The notes under the pieces are model-generated. The model ran no database searches. It was given only the letters and a program-made list of their open reading frames with translations, and was not told the DNA's origin. A stretch of 64,000 bases of DNA from CAWHNT01 sp963830775 (GTDB taxonomy: Bacteria; Pseudomonadota; Alphaproteobacteria; Geminicoccales; Geminicoccaceae): contig CAWHNT010000038.1 of NCBI GenBank assembly GCA_963830775.1, positions 1 to 64,000 of the forward strand. Reading direction: 5' to 3'. A program made the translations under genes and the position numbers. Below are positions 8,395 to 16,948 of the stretch, in pieces (within the stretch, counting starts at the first letter, position 1; each line of letters starts with the position of its first letter).

Positions 8395-8465
8395 ACGAAA
8401 AATCCTTTCCGCCTCTTCGGTGCCGACCTTGCATTGCCGCTTGGGGCGTGCAAACAATTTTTCGT
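8395..8465. promoter_or_regulatory. Separated inverted repeat in the RpiR/hydrolase divergent region
   Basis: ACGAAAAAT at 8395-8403 is repeated in exact inverted form as ATTTTTCGT at 8457-8465. The two arms are AT-rich islands in high-GC DNA and lie inside the 100-bp divergent promoter region. They fit paired half-operators for the RpiR regulator, with possible DNA looping. Confidence 0.45.
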
Positions 8466-8488
8466 CGGCATGGCTGCAGGAGGGTGGC

Positions 8489-9403
8489 ATGGCGCGTCGG
8501 TACGTCGTCGGTGTGGCCCAGCTTGGCCCGATCGGTCGTGCCGAGACTCGCAGCTCCGCCGTCCGCCGGATGCTGGCCCTTCTGCGCGAGGCCAAGAGCC
8601 GCGGCGCCGCCTTCGTCGTCTTCCCGGAGCTGGCGCTCACCACCTTCTTCCCCCGCTGGTACATCGAGGACGAGCGGGAGCTGGACAGCTTCTACGAGAC
8701 CGAGATGCCGAATGCGGCCACGGCCCCGCTGTTCGAGGAGGCGGCGAGGCTGGGGATCGGATTCTATCTCGGCTATGCCGAGCTCGACCGAAGCGGCCCC
8801 GCCCCGGTCCGCTACAACGCCTCTGTCTTGGTCGACTCCACCGGCGGGATCGTCGGCAAGTACCGCAAGGTCCACCTGCCGGGCCATGCCGAGCACGAGC
8901 CCTGGCGCGCCTTCCAGCATCTGGAGAAGCGCTACTTCACCCCCGGCGACCTGGGTTTTCCGGTGTTTGACGCCGTGGACGGCAGGCTCGGCATGTGCAT
9001 CTGCAATGACCGCCGTTGGCCTGAGACCTGGCGCGTCTTGGGCCTTTCGGGCGCGGAGCTGGTCTGCCTCGGCTACAACACGCCGACGCACTATCCGCCG
9101 GTTCCCCAGCACGACCACCTCAACTCCTTCCACCACCTCCTCTCGCTCCAGTCCGGCGCCTACCAGAACGGGCTCTGGGTCGCGGCCGCAGCCAAGGCCG
9201 GGCTGGAGGAGGGCTGCATGCTGCTGGGCCAGAGTGCGATCGTGGCCCCCACGGGCGAGATCGTCGCCATGAGCACGACGGTCGAGGACGAGCTGATCAC
9301 GGCCACGGTCGACCTCGACCGCTGCCGCGAGATCCGCGAGCACATCTTCAACTTCCGGCTCCACCGCAGGCCGGAGCATTACGGCATCATCGCGCGGCCC
9401 TGA
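8489..9403 (+). CDS. N-carbamoyl-D-amino-acid hydrolase (nitrilase superfamily)
   Basis: A 304-residue nitrilase-superfamily amidase, the same length as the well-studied Agrobacterium enzyme. The catalytic triad falls at the known positions: Glu47 (VFPELALTTFFPRW), Lys127 (KYRKVHLPGH) and Cys172 (MCICNDRRWPETWR). Long stretches, including ELDSFYETEMP, PFQHLEKRYF-like and YNTPTHYPPVPQHDHL, follow that enzyme closely. It removes the N-carbamoyl group, giving the free D-amino acid, ammonia and CO2. ATG 8489 has a good site (CAGGAGGGTGGC). It heads the operon with the PotD-type importer and the diaminopropionate lyase; no hydantoinase gene is adjacent. Confidence 0.93.
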   Translation: MARRYVVGVAQLGPIGRAETRSSAVRRMLALLREAKSRGAAFVVFPELALTTFFPRWYIEDERELDSFYETEMPNAATAPLFEEAARLGIGFYLGYAELDRSGPAPVRYNASVLVDSTGGIVGKYRKVHLPGHAEHEPWRAFQHLEKRYFTPGDLGFPVFDAVDGRLGMCICNDRRWPETWRVLGLSGAELVCLGYNTPTHYPPVPQHDHLNSFHHLLSLQSGAYQNGLWVAAAAKAGLEEGCMLLGQSAIVAPTGEIVAMSTTVEDELITATVDLDRCREIREHIFNFRLHRRPEHYGIIARP

Positions 9404-9426
9404 GCCGCCCGGGAAGGAGGAGGGAG

Positions 9427-10503
9427 ATGCACAAGAGTGGACTCGGCCGACGGCACGTTCTGGGCCTCGCAGCCGGGCTCGCCGCTACCGCGGGCCTGCC
9501 GCGCCGGCCCGCCGCCGCCACCGAGATCGCCTGGCTCACCTGGGAGAACCTCGCCTACGACAAGTATGTGGGCGACTTCGCCAAGACCGCCGGCCTCGAC
9601 ATCAAGAAGGGCTTCATCGGCAGCGACGACGAGCAGTTCGCAAAGCTCAAGGCCGGCGGCGGCGCCGACTGGGACCTGATCACGCCGGGTCTCGACAAGG
9701 TCGAGCTCTATGTCGCCTCCGACCTGCTCCAGCCGCTCGACCTCGCGAAGGCCCCCAACGCCGCCAAGATGTACGAGCCCTTCAAGGCGACCTCGCTCGG
9801 CAAGAAGGACGGCCAGACCTACGGCGTCCCGTTCTACTGGGGCATCAACCCGCTCGTCTATCGCGCCGACCTCGTGGAAGGCGAGCCCGACTGGTCGATC
9901 CTGTTCGAGGGCGAGAAGTACAAGGGCAGGCTCGCCATGCGCGACTACGCGCTGGAGGGGCTGACCATCGCCGCCCTCTATCTCGGCATCCCGCGCGAGC
10001 AGATCTTCACCATGGACGAGAAGCAGCTCGCCGAATGCAAGAAGGCCTGCATCGCGCAGAAGCGGCTGCTCCGCACCTACTGGAACTCGATCGCCGACCT
10101 CACCAACCTCTTCGCCGCCGGCGAGGTCGTGGCCGCCTTCTCCTGGGTGCCGCCCTACTACGACCTCAAGGCCAAGGGCATCGACATGGGCCTCGCCAAG
10201 CCCAAGGCCGGCGTGATCGGCTGGTGCGACACCCTCGCGATCCCCAAGGAGACCACGGCCGAGCGCGCCGAAGCCGCCTACAAGCTGATCGACTTCCTCC
10301 TCGGCCCCGACTACGGCCACAAGCTGGCGCTGGGCGGCCCCTACGCGCAGAGCACCTCCTCCGCGCGTGACATGCTGAGTCCCGAGGAGCAGGAGCGGAT
10401 CTTCATCCAGGACCTGTCCGTCATGGACAGCTTCGTCTGGAAGGCCAATCCGCCCAACTACGGCCAGTGGGTGCGCATCTGGAACGAGGTCAAGGCAAGC
10501 TGA
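9427..10503 (+). CDS. ABC transporter substrate-binding protein, PotD/PotF type
   Basis: A 358-residue extracytoplasmic solute-binding protein with a Tat-like leader (GRRHVLGLAAGLAATAG, then cleavage near PAAA). The mature start ATEIAWLTWENLAYDKYVGDF and the motif VPFYWGINPLVYRADLV are typical of the spermidine/putrescine-binding group, which also binds other amines and amino-acid derivatives. It is the first transporter gene of a potD-A-B-C block, 23 nt after the hydrolase gene. The ligand probably feeds the catabolic enzymes of this operon. Confidence 0.88.
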   Translation: MHKSGLGRRHVLGLAAGLAATAGLPRRPAAATEIAWLTWENLAYDKYVGDFAKTAGLDIKKGFIGSDDEQFAKLKAGGGADWDLITPGLDKVELYVASDLLQPLDLAKAPNAAKMYEPFKATSLGKKDGQTYGVPFYWGINPLVYRADLVEGEPDWSILFEGEKYKGRLAMRDYALEGLTIAALYLGIPREQIFTMDEKQLAECKKACIAQKRLLRTYWNSIADLTNLFAAGEVVAAFSWVPPYYDLKAKGIDMGLAKPKAGVIGWCDTLAIPKETTAERAEAAYKLIDFLLGPDYGHKLALGGPYAQSTSSARDMLSPEEQERIFIQDLSVMDSFVWKANPPNYGQWVRIWNEVKAS

Positions 10504-11592
10504 CCGCCGGGCCGGCGGGGGCTTCACTTCTCGTCGCGCGGGGGCTGGTCAAGCGCTACGGCGACGTGGAGGCGGTTCGGGGTGTGGACTTCGCGCTGCC
10601 GGCCGAGCGGGTTCGTGACCATCCTCGGGCCCTCGGGCTGCGGGAAGACCACGATCCTGCGGATGATCGCAGGCTTCGAGAGCGTGACCGCGGGCGAGCT
10701 TCTGCTCGAGGGCACGCCCCTGCACGACCGGCCGGCCAACCGCCGGCCGGTCAACACCGTCTTCCAGAACTACGCCCTCTTCCCGCACCTCACCGTTTTG
10801 GAGAACGTGGCCTTCGGCCTCCGTCTCCGCCGCCTGCCGGATGCCGAGAGTCGTGCCCGCACCGCTCTCGCCACCGTCCGCCTCGACGGCCTCGAATCCC
10901 GCTACCCCCGCCAGCTCTCGGGCGGGCAGCAGCAGCGGGTGGCCGTCGCCCGCGCCTTCGTCAACGAGCCACGCCTTCTCCTGCTCGACGAGCCCCTGGG
11001 TGCTCTCGACCTCAAGATGCGGCGCCACATGCAGGTCGAGCTCAAGGACATCCAGCGCCGCCTGGGCTTGGCCTTCCTCCACGTCACCCACGACCAGGAG
11101 GAGGCCTTCGCGCTCAGCGACCACGTGATCGTCATGAACCGCGGGCGCATCGAGCAGCAGGGAGCGCCGGACGCGATCTACAACGAGCCTGCCAACGCCT
11201 TCGTCGCCGACTTTATCGATGCCGCGAACCTTGTGCCGGGCGAGGTGCTGGAGGTCGGACCGGACACCGCCACCATCGACACGTCCCTCGGCCGCTTCAC
11301 TGCCACTGCAAGCCCTGGACTGAGCCCTGGCGCGGCTGCCTCCTTGTGCATCCGTCCCGAGAAGGTGCTGCTCTCCATCCCTTCCAGTCCGGCGCACGCC
11401 GTCAACGGCATCGTCCGGCATAGCTCGTTCATCGGCGGCAGCAGGGTGATCGAGGTCGAAGCCGGCGCCGTTCTTCTCCGCGCCCGCGGCGCCGAGCTGC
11501 CTCCTCCTACGATCGGCCAGCCTTTGGAGCTGTTCCTGCCCGCCTCGGCTCTGCGCATCGTCGCTGGCCGGCTGGACGCCGAGGCCGCCTGA
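10500..11592 (+). CDS. ABC transporter ATP-binding protein, PotA type (one-base frameshift)
   Basis: ATPase of the polyamine-type importer. Walker A GPSGCGKTT, signature LSGGQQQRVAVARA, Walker B LLLLDEPLGALD, H-loop HVTHDQEEA and a C-terminal TOBE-like domain are complete. The N-terminal 35 residues (LVARGLVKRYGDVEAVRG) lie in another frame: at 10609-10611 one extra G changes LPAERFVTILGPSG into a shifted frame. No ATG/GTG fits the expected start; CTG at 10500 overlaps the potD stop as CTGA and has GAGG/AAGG upstream. Function is clear; whether the frameshift is real is not. Confidence 0.82.
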
Positions 11593-12455
11593 TGCACCGC
11601 CGCCGCGCCGCCATCCTCATGGCCCTGCCGATCGGGCTCTATGTCTTCGTCTTCTGCACCGTCCCGCTCGGGCTGATGCTGCTCTACAGCTTCTGGCAGG
11701 TCGACTTCGCCGTGGTGATCCGCGAGTTCACGCTCGCCAATTATGCCCAGGCCGTCGGCAGCGAGACCTACCGCTTCCTCATCCTCAAGGCCCTGGCCTA
11801 CGGTGCTGCCATCGCGCTCATCACGGCCGTGATCGCCTACCCGCTCGCCTTCTTCATCGCCAAGCGGGTGCGTCTGCTGAAGTCGGCCCTGCTCACAGCG
11901 CTCCTGATACCGCTCTACACGGGCGATCTCGTCCGCATCTTCGCCTGGCGCGTCATGCTGGGCGCCGAAGGTGTGCTCAACTCGCTGTTCCAATGGCTGG
12001 GCCTCATCGACGAGCCGATCTGGGCGCTCCTCTTCAGCCCTTTCGCCACCGTCCTCGTCCTCACTTACAACTACCTGCCGTTCATGGTCCTGGCCTTGTG
12101 GGCCGCCTGCGAGGCGCTGGACGACGGCCTGATCGAGGCCGCCTTCGACCTCGGTGCCACCCGTGCCCAGGCCTTCCGCCGCGTCATCCTCCCGCTCACG
12201 AGCCCGGGACTTCTCGCCGGCTCCCTCATGGTCCTGGTTCTCGTCGCCGGCGACTATCTCACCCCCCAGCTCGTCGGCGGCAGCAGCGGCGTCACCATCA
12301 CCAGCGCCATCCACGACCTGTTCGGCGCCGCCTTCGACTGGCCCATGGCCTCGGCCCTCGCCTGGCTTCTGCTGGCGACGCTCGCCATCCTGGTCGCCGC
12401 CGCCGTCCTCGTCTTCGCCCGCAGCCCTTTGGGCCAGGGTGCGGTCACCCGCTGA
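11592..12455 (+). CDS. ABC transporter permease, PotB type
   Basis: A 287-residue inner-membrane permease with about six transmembrane helices (first ILMALPIGLYVFVFCTVPLG). The EAA loop AAFDLGATRAQAFRRVILPL is intact for docking to the ATPase. The start overlaps the potA stop (TGATG) and the stop overlaps potC, so the subunits are translationally coupled. Its homologues pair with PotC as a heterodimeric channel for polyamine-like solutes. Confidence 0.9.
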   Translation: MHRRRAAILMALPIGLYVFVFCTVPLGLMLLYSFWQVDFAVVIREFTLANYAQAVGSETYRFLILKALAYGAAIALITAVIAYPLAFFIAKRVRLLKSALLTALLIPLYTGDLVRIFAWRVMLGAEGVLNSLFQWLGLIDEPIWALLFSPFATVLVLTYNYLPFMVLALWAACEALDDGLIEAAFDLGATRAQAFRRVILPLTSPGLLAGSLMVLVLVAGDYLTPQLVGGSSGVTITSAIHDLFGAAFDWPMASALAWLLLATLAILVAAAVLVFARSPLGQGAVTR

Positions 12456-13246
12456 TGCGCGACCGCCTGGAGCCTCTGCTCACCACCTATGTCTGGCTGG
12501 TCTACGCCTTCATGTACGCGCCCATCCTGCTGATGGGCCTGTTCAGCCTCAATTCCAGCGAGCTGATGACCTTCCCGCTCGAGCACTTCACCTTGCGCTG
12601 GTATGGCGAGACCCTGACCGACGCCCGCATCCTGGCCGGGCTCGGCACCACCTTCCTGATCGCCCTCCCGGTCACCATCCTCACCTCTGTCCTGGGCTCG
12701 GCCGCCGCCCTGGCCGTGGTCCGCTACGACCTTCCCCTCAAGCCGCTCTTCCTGGCGCTCCTCTGCCTGCCCTTCTTCCTGCCCCGGATCGTCTTCGCCA
12801 TCGCCGAGGTCATGTTCCTGGGCGAGATCGGCATGAGCCGCAGCCTCCTCACCGTCTGGATCGCCCAGTCGCTGATCATCCTCCCCTTCACCACCGTGAT
12901 CGTGGCCTCGGTCCTGGCCCGCCTCGACCCGCGCCTGGAGGAGGCCGCCGCCGACCTCGGGGCCACCGGCTGGCAGGCCTTCCGCCTCGTCACCCTGCCG
13001 CTCATGCGCAACGGCGTGCTGGCCGCTGCTTTCGTGGCCTTCGTGCTGTCCTCGGCCGAATACACCGTCTCGGCCTTCACCAGCGGCCGCGTCCAGCCCC
13101 TCTCGGTCCTCGTCGCCAGCGACTTCCGCTTCCATCTCTCGCCCAAGCTCAACGCGCTGGCGATGCTGATCGTAGCCTTCAACGTCCTCGTCATCGTCGC
13201 CAGCGAGCTGGTCCGGCGCGGACGACCGACGATGCAGAAAGCCTGA
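12455..13246 (+). CDS. ABC transporter permease, PotC type
   Basis: A 263-residue permease with six predicted transmembrane helices. YAFMYAPILLMGLFSLNSS is the conserved PotC N-terminal helix, and the EAA loop reads AAADLGATGWQAFRLVTLPL. The start ATG shares its A with the potB stop. It completes the four-component importer and is followed after 2 nt by the ammonia-lyase gene, which argues that the transported solute is that enzyme's substrate or a precursor of it. Confidence 0.9.
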   Translation: MRDRLEPLLTTYVWLVYAFMYAPILLMGLFSLNSSELMTFPLEHFTLRWYGETLTDARILAGLGTTFLIALPVTILTSVLGSAAALAVVRYDLPLKPLFLALLCLPFFLPRIVFAIAEVMFLGEIGMSRSLLTVWIAQSLIILPFTTVIVASVLARLDPRLEEAAADLGATGWQAFRLVTLPLMRNGVLAAAFVAFVLSSAEYTVSAFTSGRVQPLSVLVASDFRFHLSPKLNALAMLIVAFNVLVIVASELVRRGRPTMQKA

Positions 13247-13248
13247 CC

Positions 13249-14413
13249 ATGGACCTCAAACGCTTCCCCGCCCGCCACGCGCCGGCCCGGCGCAGGGGTT
13301 CTTTTGGAGCTGGTGAGCGGGCCATCCTCGGGCTCGATGCCATCGGTGCGGCTTGGCGGGAGATCGCGAGCTGGCCGGGCTATGCGCCGACACCGCTGCA
13401 TACGCTGGCCGGTCTCGCCCGCCGGCTCGACCTCGGCGCGATCCGCTACAAGGACGAAGCCGGCCGCTTCGGCCTCGGCAGCTTCAAGGCCCTGGGCGGT
13501 GCTTATGCCGTGGCCCGCCTGCTCGAGGGCCAGCGCGACGTCGCCGACGTCACCGTGACCACCGCCACCGACGGCAATCACGGCCGCTCCGTGGCCTGGG
13601 GTGCCGAGCGCGCGGGCTGCCGCTGCGTGATCTACATCCACGAGCATGTGAGCCCTTCACGCGAGGAGGGCATCGCCCGCTACGGTGCCGAGATGCGCCG
13701 CGTCCCCGGTGGCTACGACGACAGCGTCCGCCGCTGTGCCGCCGACGCCGCCGCCAACGGCTGGCACCTCGTCGCCGACACCTCGACCGAAGGCGGCACC
13801 GCAGGTCGCAGCGCTCGTGATGCAGGGCTACGGCGTGCTCGCCGAGGAAATCCTGGAGCAGGCCGAAGGCGAGCAGCCGTTCACCCACGCCTTCGTCCAG
13901 GCCGGCGTCGGCGGGCTCGCCGCAGCCGTCGCCGCCGTCCTCTGGCAACGCCTCGGCCCGAACTGTCCGCGCCTCATCGTCGTCGAGCCCGAGCGCGCCG
14001 ACTGCATCTTCCGGGCGGTCGTCGCCGGCCAACCCGTCTCGATCGAGGGCAGCACCGACACCTTCATGGCCTGCCTTGCCGCGGGCGAGGCGTCACCGGC
14101 CGCCTGGGAGGTTCTGCGCGTCACGATCGACGACGTGCTGGCCCTCCCCGATGAGGCGGCCGCCGAGACCATGCGCGTGCTCGCGGCCGGCCAGGACGGC
14201 GACCCACCGATCGTCGCCGGCGAATCCGGCTGTGCCGCCACCGCCGGCCTGATCGCCGCTGCCCTCGATCCCGACCTGCGCCGGGCCCTGGACCTCGACG
14301 CCGCCAGCCGTGTTCTGGTCATCGGCAGCGAGGGCGCCACCGATCCCCTGATCTACCGGCAGACCGTGGGGCGGGCGCCCGAGGAGATCGCCCGATGCGA
14401 GCCGCAGTTCTGA
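13249..14413 (+). CDS. dpaL: 2,3-diaminopropionate ammonia-lyase (one-base frameshift)
   Basis: A PLP fold-type II lyase matching E. coli YgeX/DpaL along its length: PTPLHTLAGLARRL, the lysine motif RYKDEAGRFGLGSFKALGGA, TATDGNHGRSVAWGA, YDDSVRRCA, HLVADTSTEGG, VMQGYGVLAEE, VQAGVGGLAA, VVEPERADCIF and GESG. DpaL converts D- or L-2,3-diaminopropionate to pyruvate and two ammonia. At about 13801-13803 the reading frame moves by +1; removing one base gives EGGTEVAALVMQGYG, as in the family, so one extra C is the simplest explanation. It starts 2 nt after potC and overlaps the dehydrogenase gene by 19 nt. Confidence 0.85.
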
Positions 14414-15352
14414 CCGGACCGGGGCAGGTCCGCGTCATCGACGTTCCACGCCCCGACCCTGGCCCCGGCCAGGTGCGCGTCCGCCTCGAAGGCTGCGGTG
14501 TGTGCGCCTCCAACCTCGGCCCCTGGGCCGGCCCGGACTGGATGCGCTTCCCCACCGAGCCCGGCGGCCTCGGCCACGAGGGCTGGGGCACGATCGACGC
14601 CCTTGGTGAAGGCGTGGAGGGCGTGTCGCTCGGCCAGCGCGTCGCCGTCCTCTCCTACAACGCCTATGCCGAGTACGACCTCGCCTCCGCCGAGCGCCGT
14701 CGTCCCGCTCCCGCCGGCCCTCGCCGGCCGCCCCTTCCCCGGCGAGCCGCTCGGCTGTGCCCTCAACATCCTCCGCCGCAGCGGCATCGAGCCCGGCCAC
14801 ACGGTCGCCATCGTCGGCATCGGCTTCCTCGGCGCCCTGCTCACCCGCCTCGCCGCCAGCACCGGTGCGCGCGTCATCGCGATCTCGCGCCGCTCCTTCT
14901 CGCTCGACGTGGCCCGCACCATGGGTGCTGCCGAGACCATCTCGATGGACGACCACTGGCGCATCATCGAGCAGGTGAAGGGCCTTACAGGCGGCACCTT
15001 CTGCGACGTCGTGATCGAGGCCGTCGGCAAGCAGTGGCCGCTCGACCTCGCCGCCGAGCTCACCCGCGAGCGCGGCCGCCTCATCATCGCCGGCTACCAC
15101 CAGGACGGCCCGCGCCAGGTCAACATGCAGCTCTGGAACTGGCGCGGCCTCGACGTCATCAACGCCCACGAGCGCGACCAGGCGGTCTACATCCAAGGCA
15201 TCCGCGACGCCGTGGACGCCGTGGCCACCGGCCGCCTCGACCCCGACCCGCTCTACACCCACACCTACCCGCTGGACCGTCTGGGAGAGGCGCTGGACGC
15301 CACCCGCGACCGCCCCGACGGCTTCCTCAAGGCCCTGGTCACCTTCGCATGA
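14395..15352 (+). CDS. Zinc-dependent MDR dehydrogenase (one-base frameshift)
   Basis: A medium-chain dehydrogenase of about 318 residues. The GroES-like half carries VRLEGCGVCASNLGPWAG, GGLGHEGWGTIDALG and GQRVAVLSYNAYAEYDLA; the Rossmann half carries VAIVGIGFLGALLTRLAA. The halves are in different frames: at 14696-14699 GAGCGCCGTC should read GAGCGCGTC (AERVVPLPPALAG), so one extra base is present. Cys and Glu residues fit the catalytic zinc site. It probably oxidises a hydroxyl intermediate or side substrate of this operon. Its stop overlaps the next start as ATGA. Confidence 0.78.
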
Positions 15353-16329
15353 AGCCCCGCATCGGCTTCCTCGGCACGGGCTGGATCGGCCGCCACCGTA
15401 TGCAGGCCATCCTCGCCACCGGTGCGGTCGAGGCCGCAGCCATTGCCGACCCCTCGCCCGAGATGGCCGCCGAGGCCCAGCGTCTCGCCCCCTCTGCCCG
15501 GCTGGTCTCTGACCTCGACGCTCTCCTCGCCACCGGTGTCGACGGCGTCGTGATCGCCACCCCCAGCGCTCTCCACGCCGAGCAGTCCATGCGAGCCCTG
15601 GAGCGGGGTGTCGCCGTCTTCTGCCAGAAGCCCCTGGGTCGCACGGCCGCCGAAACCCAAGCCGCCGTCGATGCCGCCCGCCGTGCCGACCGTCTGCTCG
15701 CGGTCGACCTCTCCTACCGCTTCACCGATGGCATGCGCCGCATCCGCGATCTCGTCCGTGCCGGCGAGCTGGGCCGGGTCTTTGCCGCCGACCTCGCCTT
15801 CCACAACGCCTACGGCCCCGACAAGCCCTGGTTCTACGACCCGGCACTCTCCGGCGGCGGCTGCCTCATGGACCTGGGCGTCCACCTGGTCGACCTGGCC
15901 CTGTGGACGCTCGACTTCCCCGACGTCACCACCGTCTCCGGCAACCTCTTCACTGCCGGCGAGCCCCCTGGCGGCCGCGTCGAGGACTACGCTGTCGCCA
16001 CGCTCGAGCTCGCGACCGGCACCGTCGTCCGCCTCGCGTGCTCCTGGCGCCTGCACGCCGGCCGCGATGCCGTCATCTCCGCCGCCTTCCACGGCACCGC
16101 GGGCGGTGCTGCCCTCCACAATGTCGACGGCTCCTTCTACGACTTCACCGCCGAGCGCTATCGCGGCACCGCCCGCGAGCCCCTCGCCACCCCGCCCGAC
16201 GAATGGGGCGGACGAGCCGCCGCCGACTGGGCTCTGCGGTTGGCCGCCGGCGAGCGTTTCGACCCCGCGGCGGAGCGGCTGGTCGATGTTGCCCGGGTCC
16301 TGGACCGGATTACGGCCGGTAGCTGTTAG
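15349..16329 (+). CDS. Gfo/Idh/MocA family oxidoreductase
   Basis: A 326-residue NAD(P)-dependent oxidoreductase. The N-terminal Rossmann motif is IGFLGTGWIGRHRMQAI; VFCQKPLGRTAAETQAAV contains the conserved EKP-like site (here QKP); GGGCLMDLGVHLVDLALW contains the D-x-x-x-H active-site pair. The usual Glu of EKP is Gln, a small deviation. It is the last gene of the operon begun at 8489 and overlaps the dehydrogenase gene by 4 nt. The role in the pathway is unknown; sugar or polyol derivatives are the usual substrates. Confidence 0.87.
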   Translation: MKPRIGFLGTGWIGRHRMQAILATGAVEAAAIADPSPEMAAEAQRLAPSARLVSDLDALLATGVDGVVIATPSALHAEQSMRALERGVAVFCQKPLGRTAAETQAAVDAARRADRLLAVDLSYRFTDGMRRIRDLVRAGELGRVFAADLAFHNAYGPDKPWFYDPALSGGGCLMDLGVHLVDLALWTLDFPDVTTVSGNLFTAGEPPGGRVEDYAVATLELATGTVVRLACSWRLHAGRDAVISAAFHGTAGGAALHNVDGSFYDFTAERYRGTAREPLATPPDEWGGRAAADWALRLAAGERFDPAAERLVDVARVLDRITAGSC

Positions 16330-16330
16330 C

Positions 16331-16876
16331 TCAGGTGCGGCTGCAGCTCTGGACCGGCGCCTCTTCCACGTCGGCGCTGCGGAGCACCAGCTCCTGGCTG
16401 TCCAGCTTGAGGACGTTGCTGGTGGCGGGCTGGGCCTGGTTGCCGAAGGTGCGCATCGCGAACTGGGCGATGCCGGCCATCATCCCGCTCGTGGCATTCT
16501 CGTCGGCGGCGCGGATGTTGGACTGCATGTCGCTGACCACGAGACGATCGCCCTCGACCTTCCAGCGATAGGCGAAGTCCATCGCCATCCGGCCGGGCAT
16601 GGGTCCGCCCTGCTGGGCCATGTCGACCACGCCGGAATTGTGGCCACCGCCGTCGGCGGCGAGCTCCATGGTCGCTGTGATGGGCGGGCGGCCCGGGTAC
16701 GGGTTCAGCTCGCGGCAGGCCCAGCGCCCGATCAGGAGCGAGCGGTCGATGGCGCTGACCTCGTCCGCCACGGAGACGGCGGGGCGCATCGGCCCCGAGC
16801 TGCTTCCGCTGCCTCCCGCACACCCGGCAACCGCAAGGCCGGCGGCGGCGACCAGCGCCAGGCGAACCATCCTCAT
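16331..16876 (-). CDS. Putative lipoprotein, unknown function
   Basis: A 181-residue protein with a lipobox (LALVAAAGLAVAGC-AGG) for signal peptidase II and lipidation at Cys19. The mature part has a Gly/Ser linker and a globular domain (LLIGRWACRELNPYPG; AYRWKVEGDRLVVSDMQS) that looks like a small beta-barrel of the kind that measures ligand or cell-envelope stress. No family recognised. It is convergent with the operon upstream, stops 1 nt apart. Confidence 0.7.
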   Translation of the reverse strand: MRMVRLALVAAAGLAVAGCAGGSGSSSGPMRPAVSVADEVSAIDRSLLIGRWACRELNPYPGRPPITATMELAADGGGHNSGVVDMAQQGGPMPGRMAMDFAYRWKVEGDRLVVSDMQSNIRAADENATSGMMAGIAQFAMRTFGNQAQPATSNVLKLDSQELVLRSADVEEAPVQSCSRT

Positions 16877-16948
16877 CGACCCCTCTCCCGGGCTCTGCTC
16901 CGGCCGCGGCTGCTAGCCCGGCACGTGGCCACTAGGCAAGGGAACGGT

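Noticed and set aside
11178..12314. Long minus-strand open frames opposite the potA/B/C genes, and similar long antisense frames across the window
   Set aside because: They are Asp/Glu/His/Arg-rich mirror frames of real genes, common at this GC content. No family motifs or ribosome sites.
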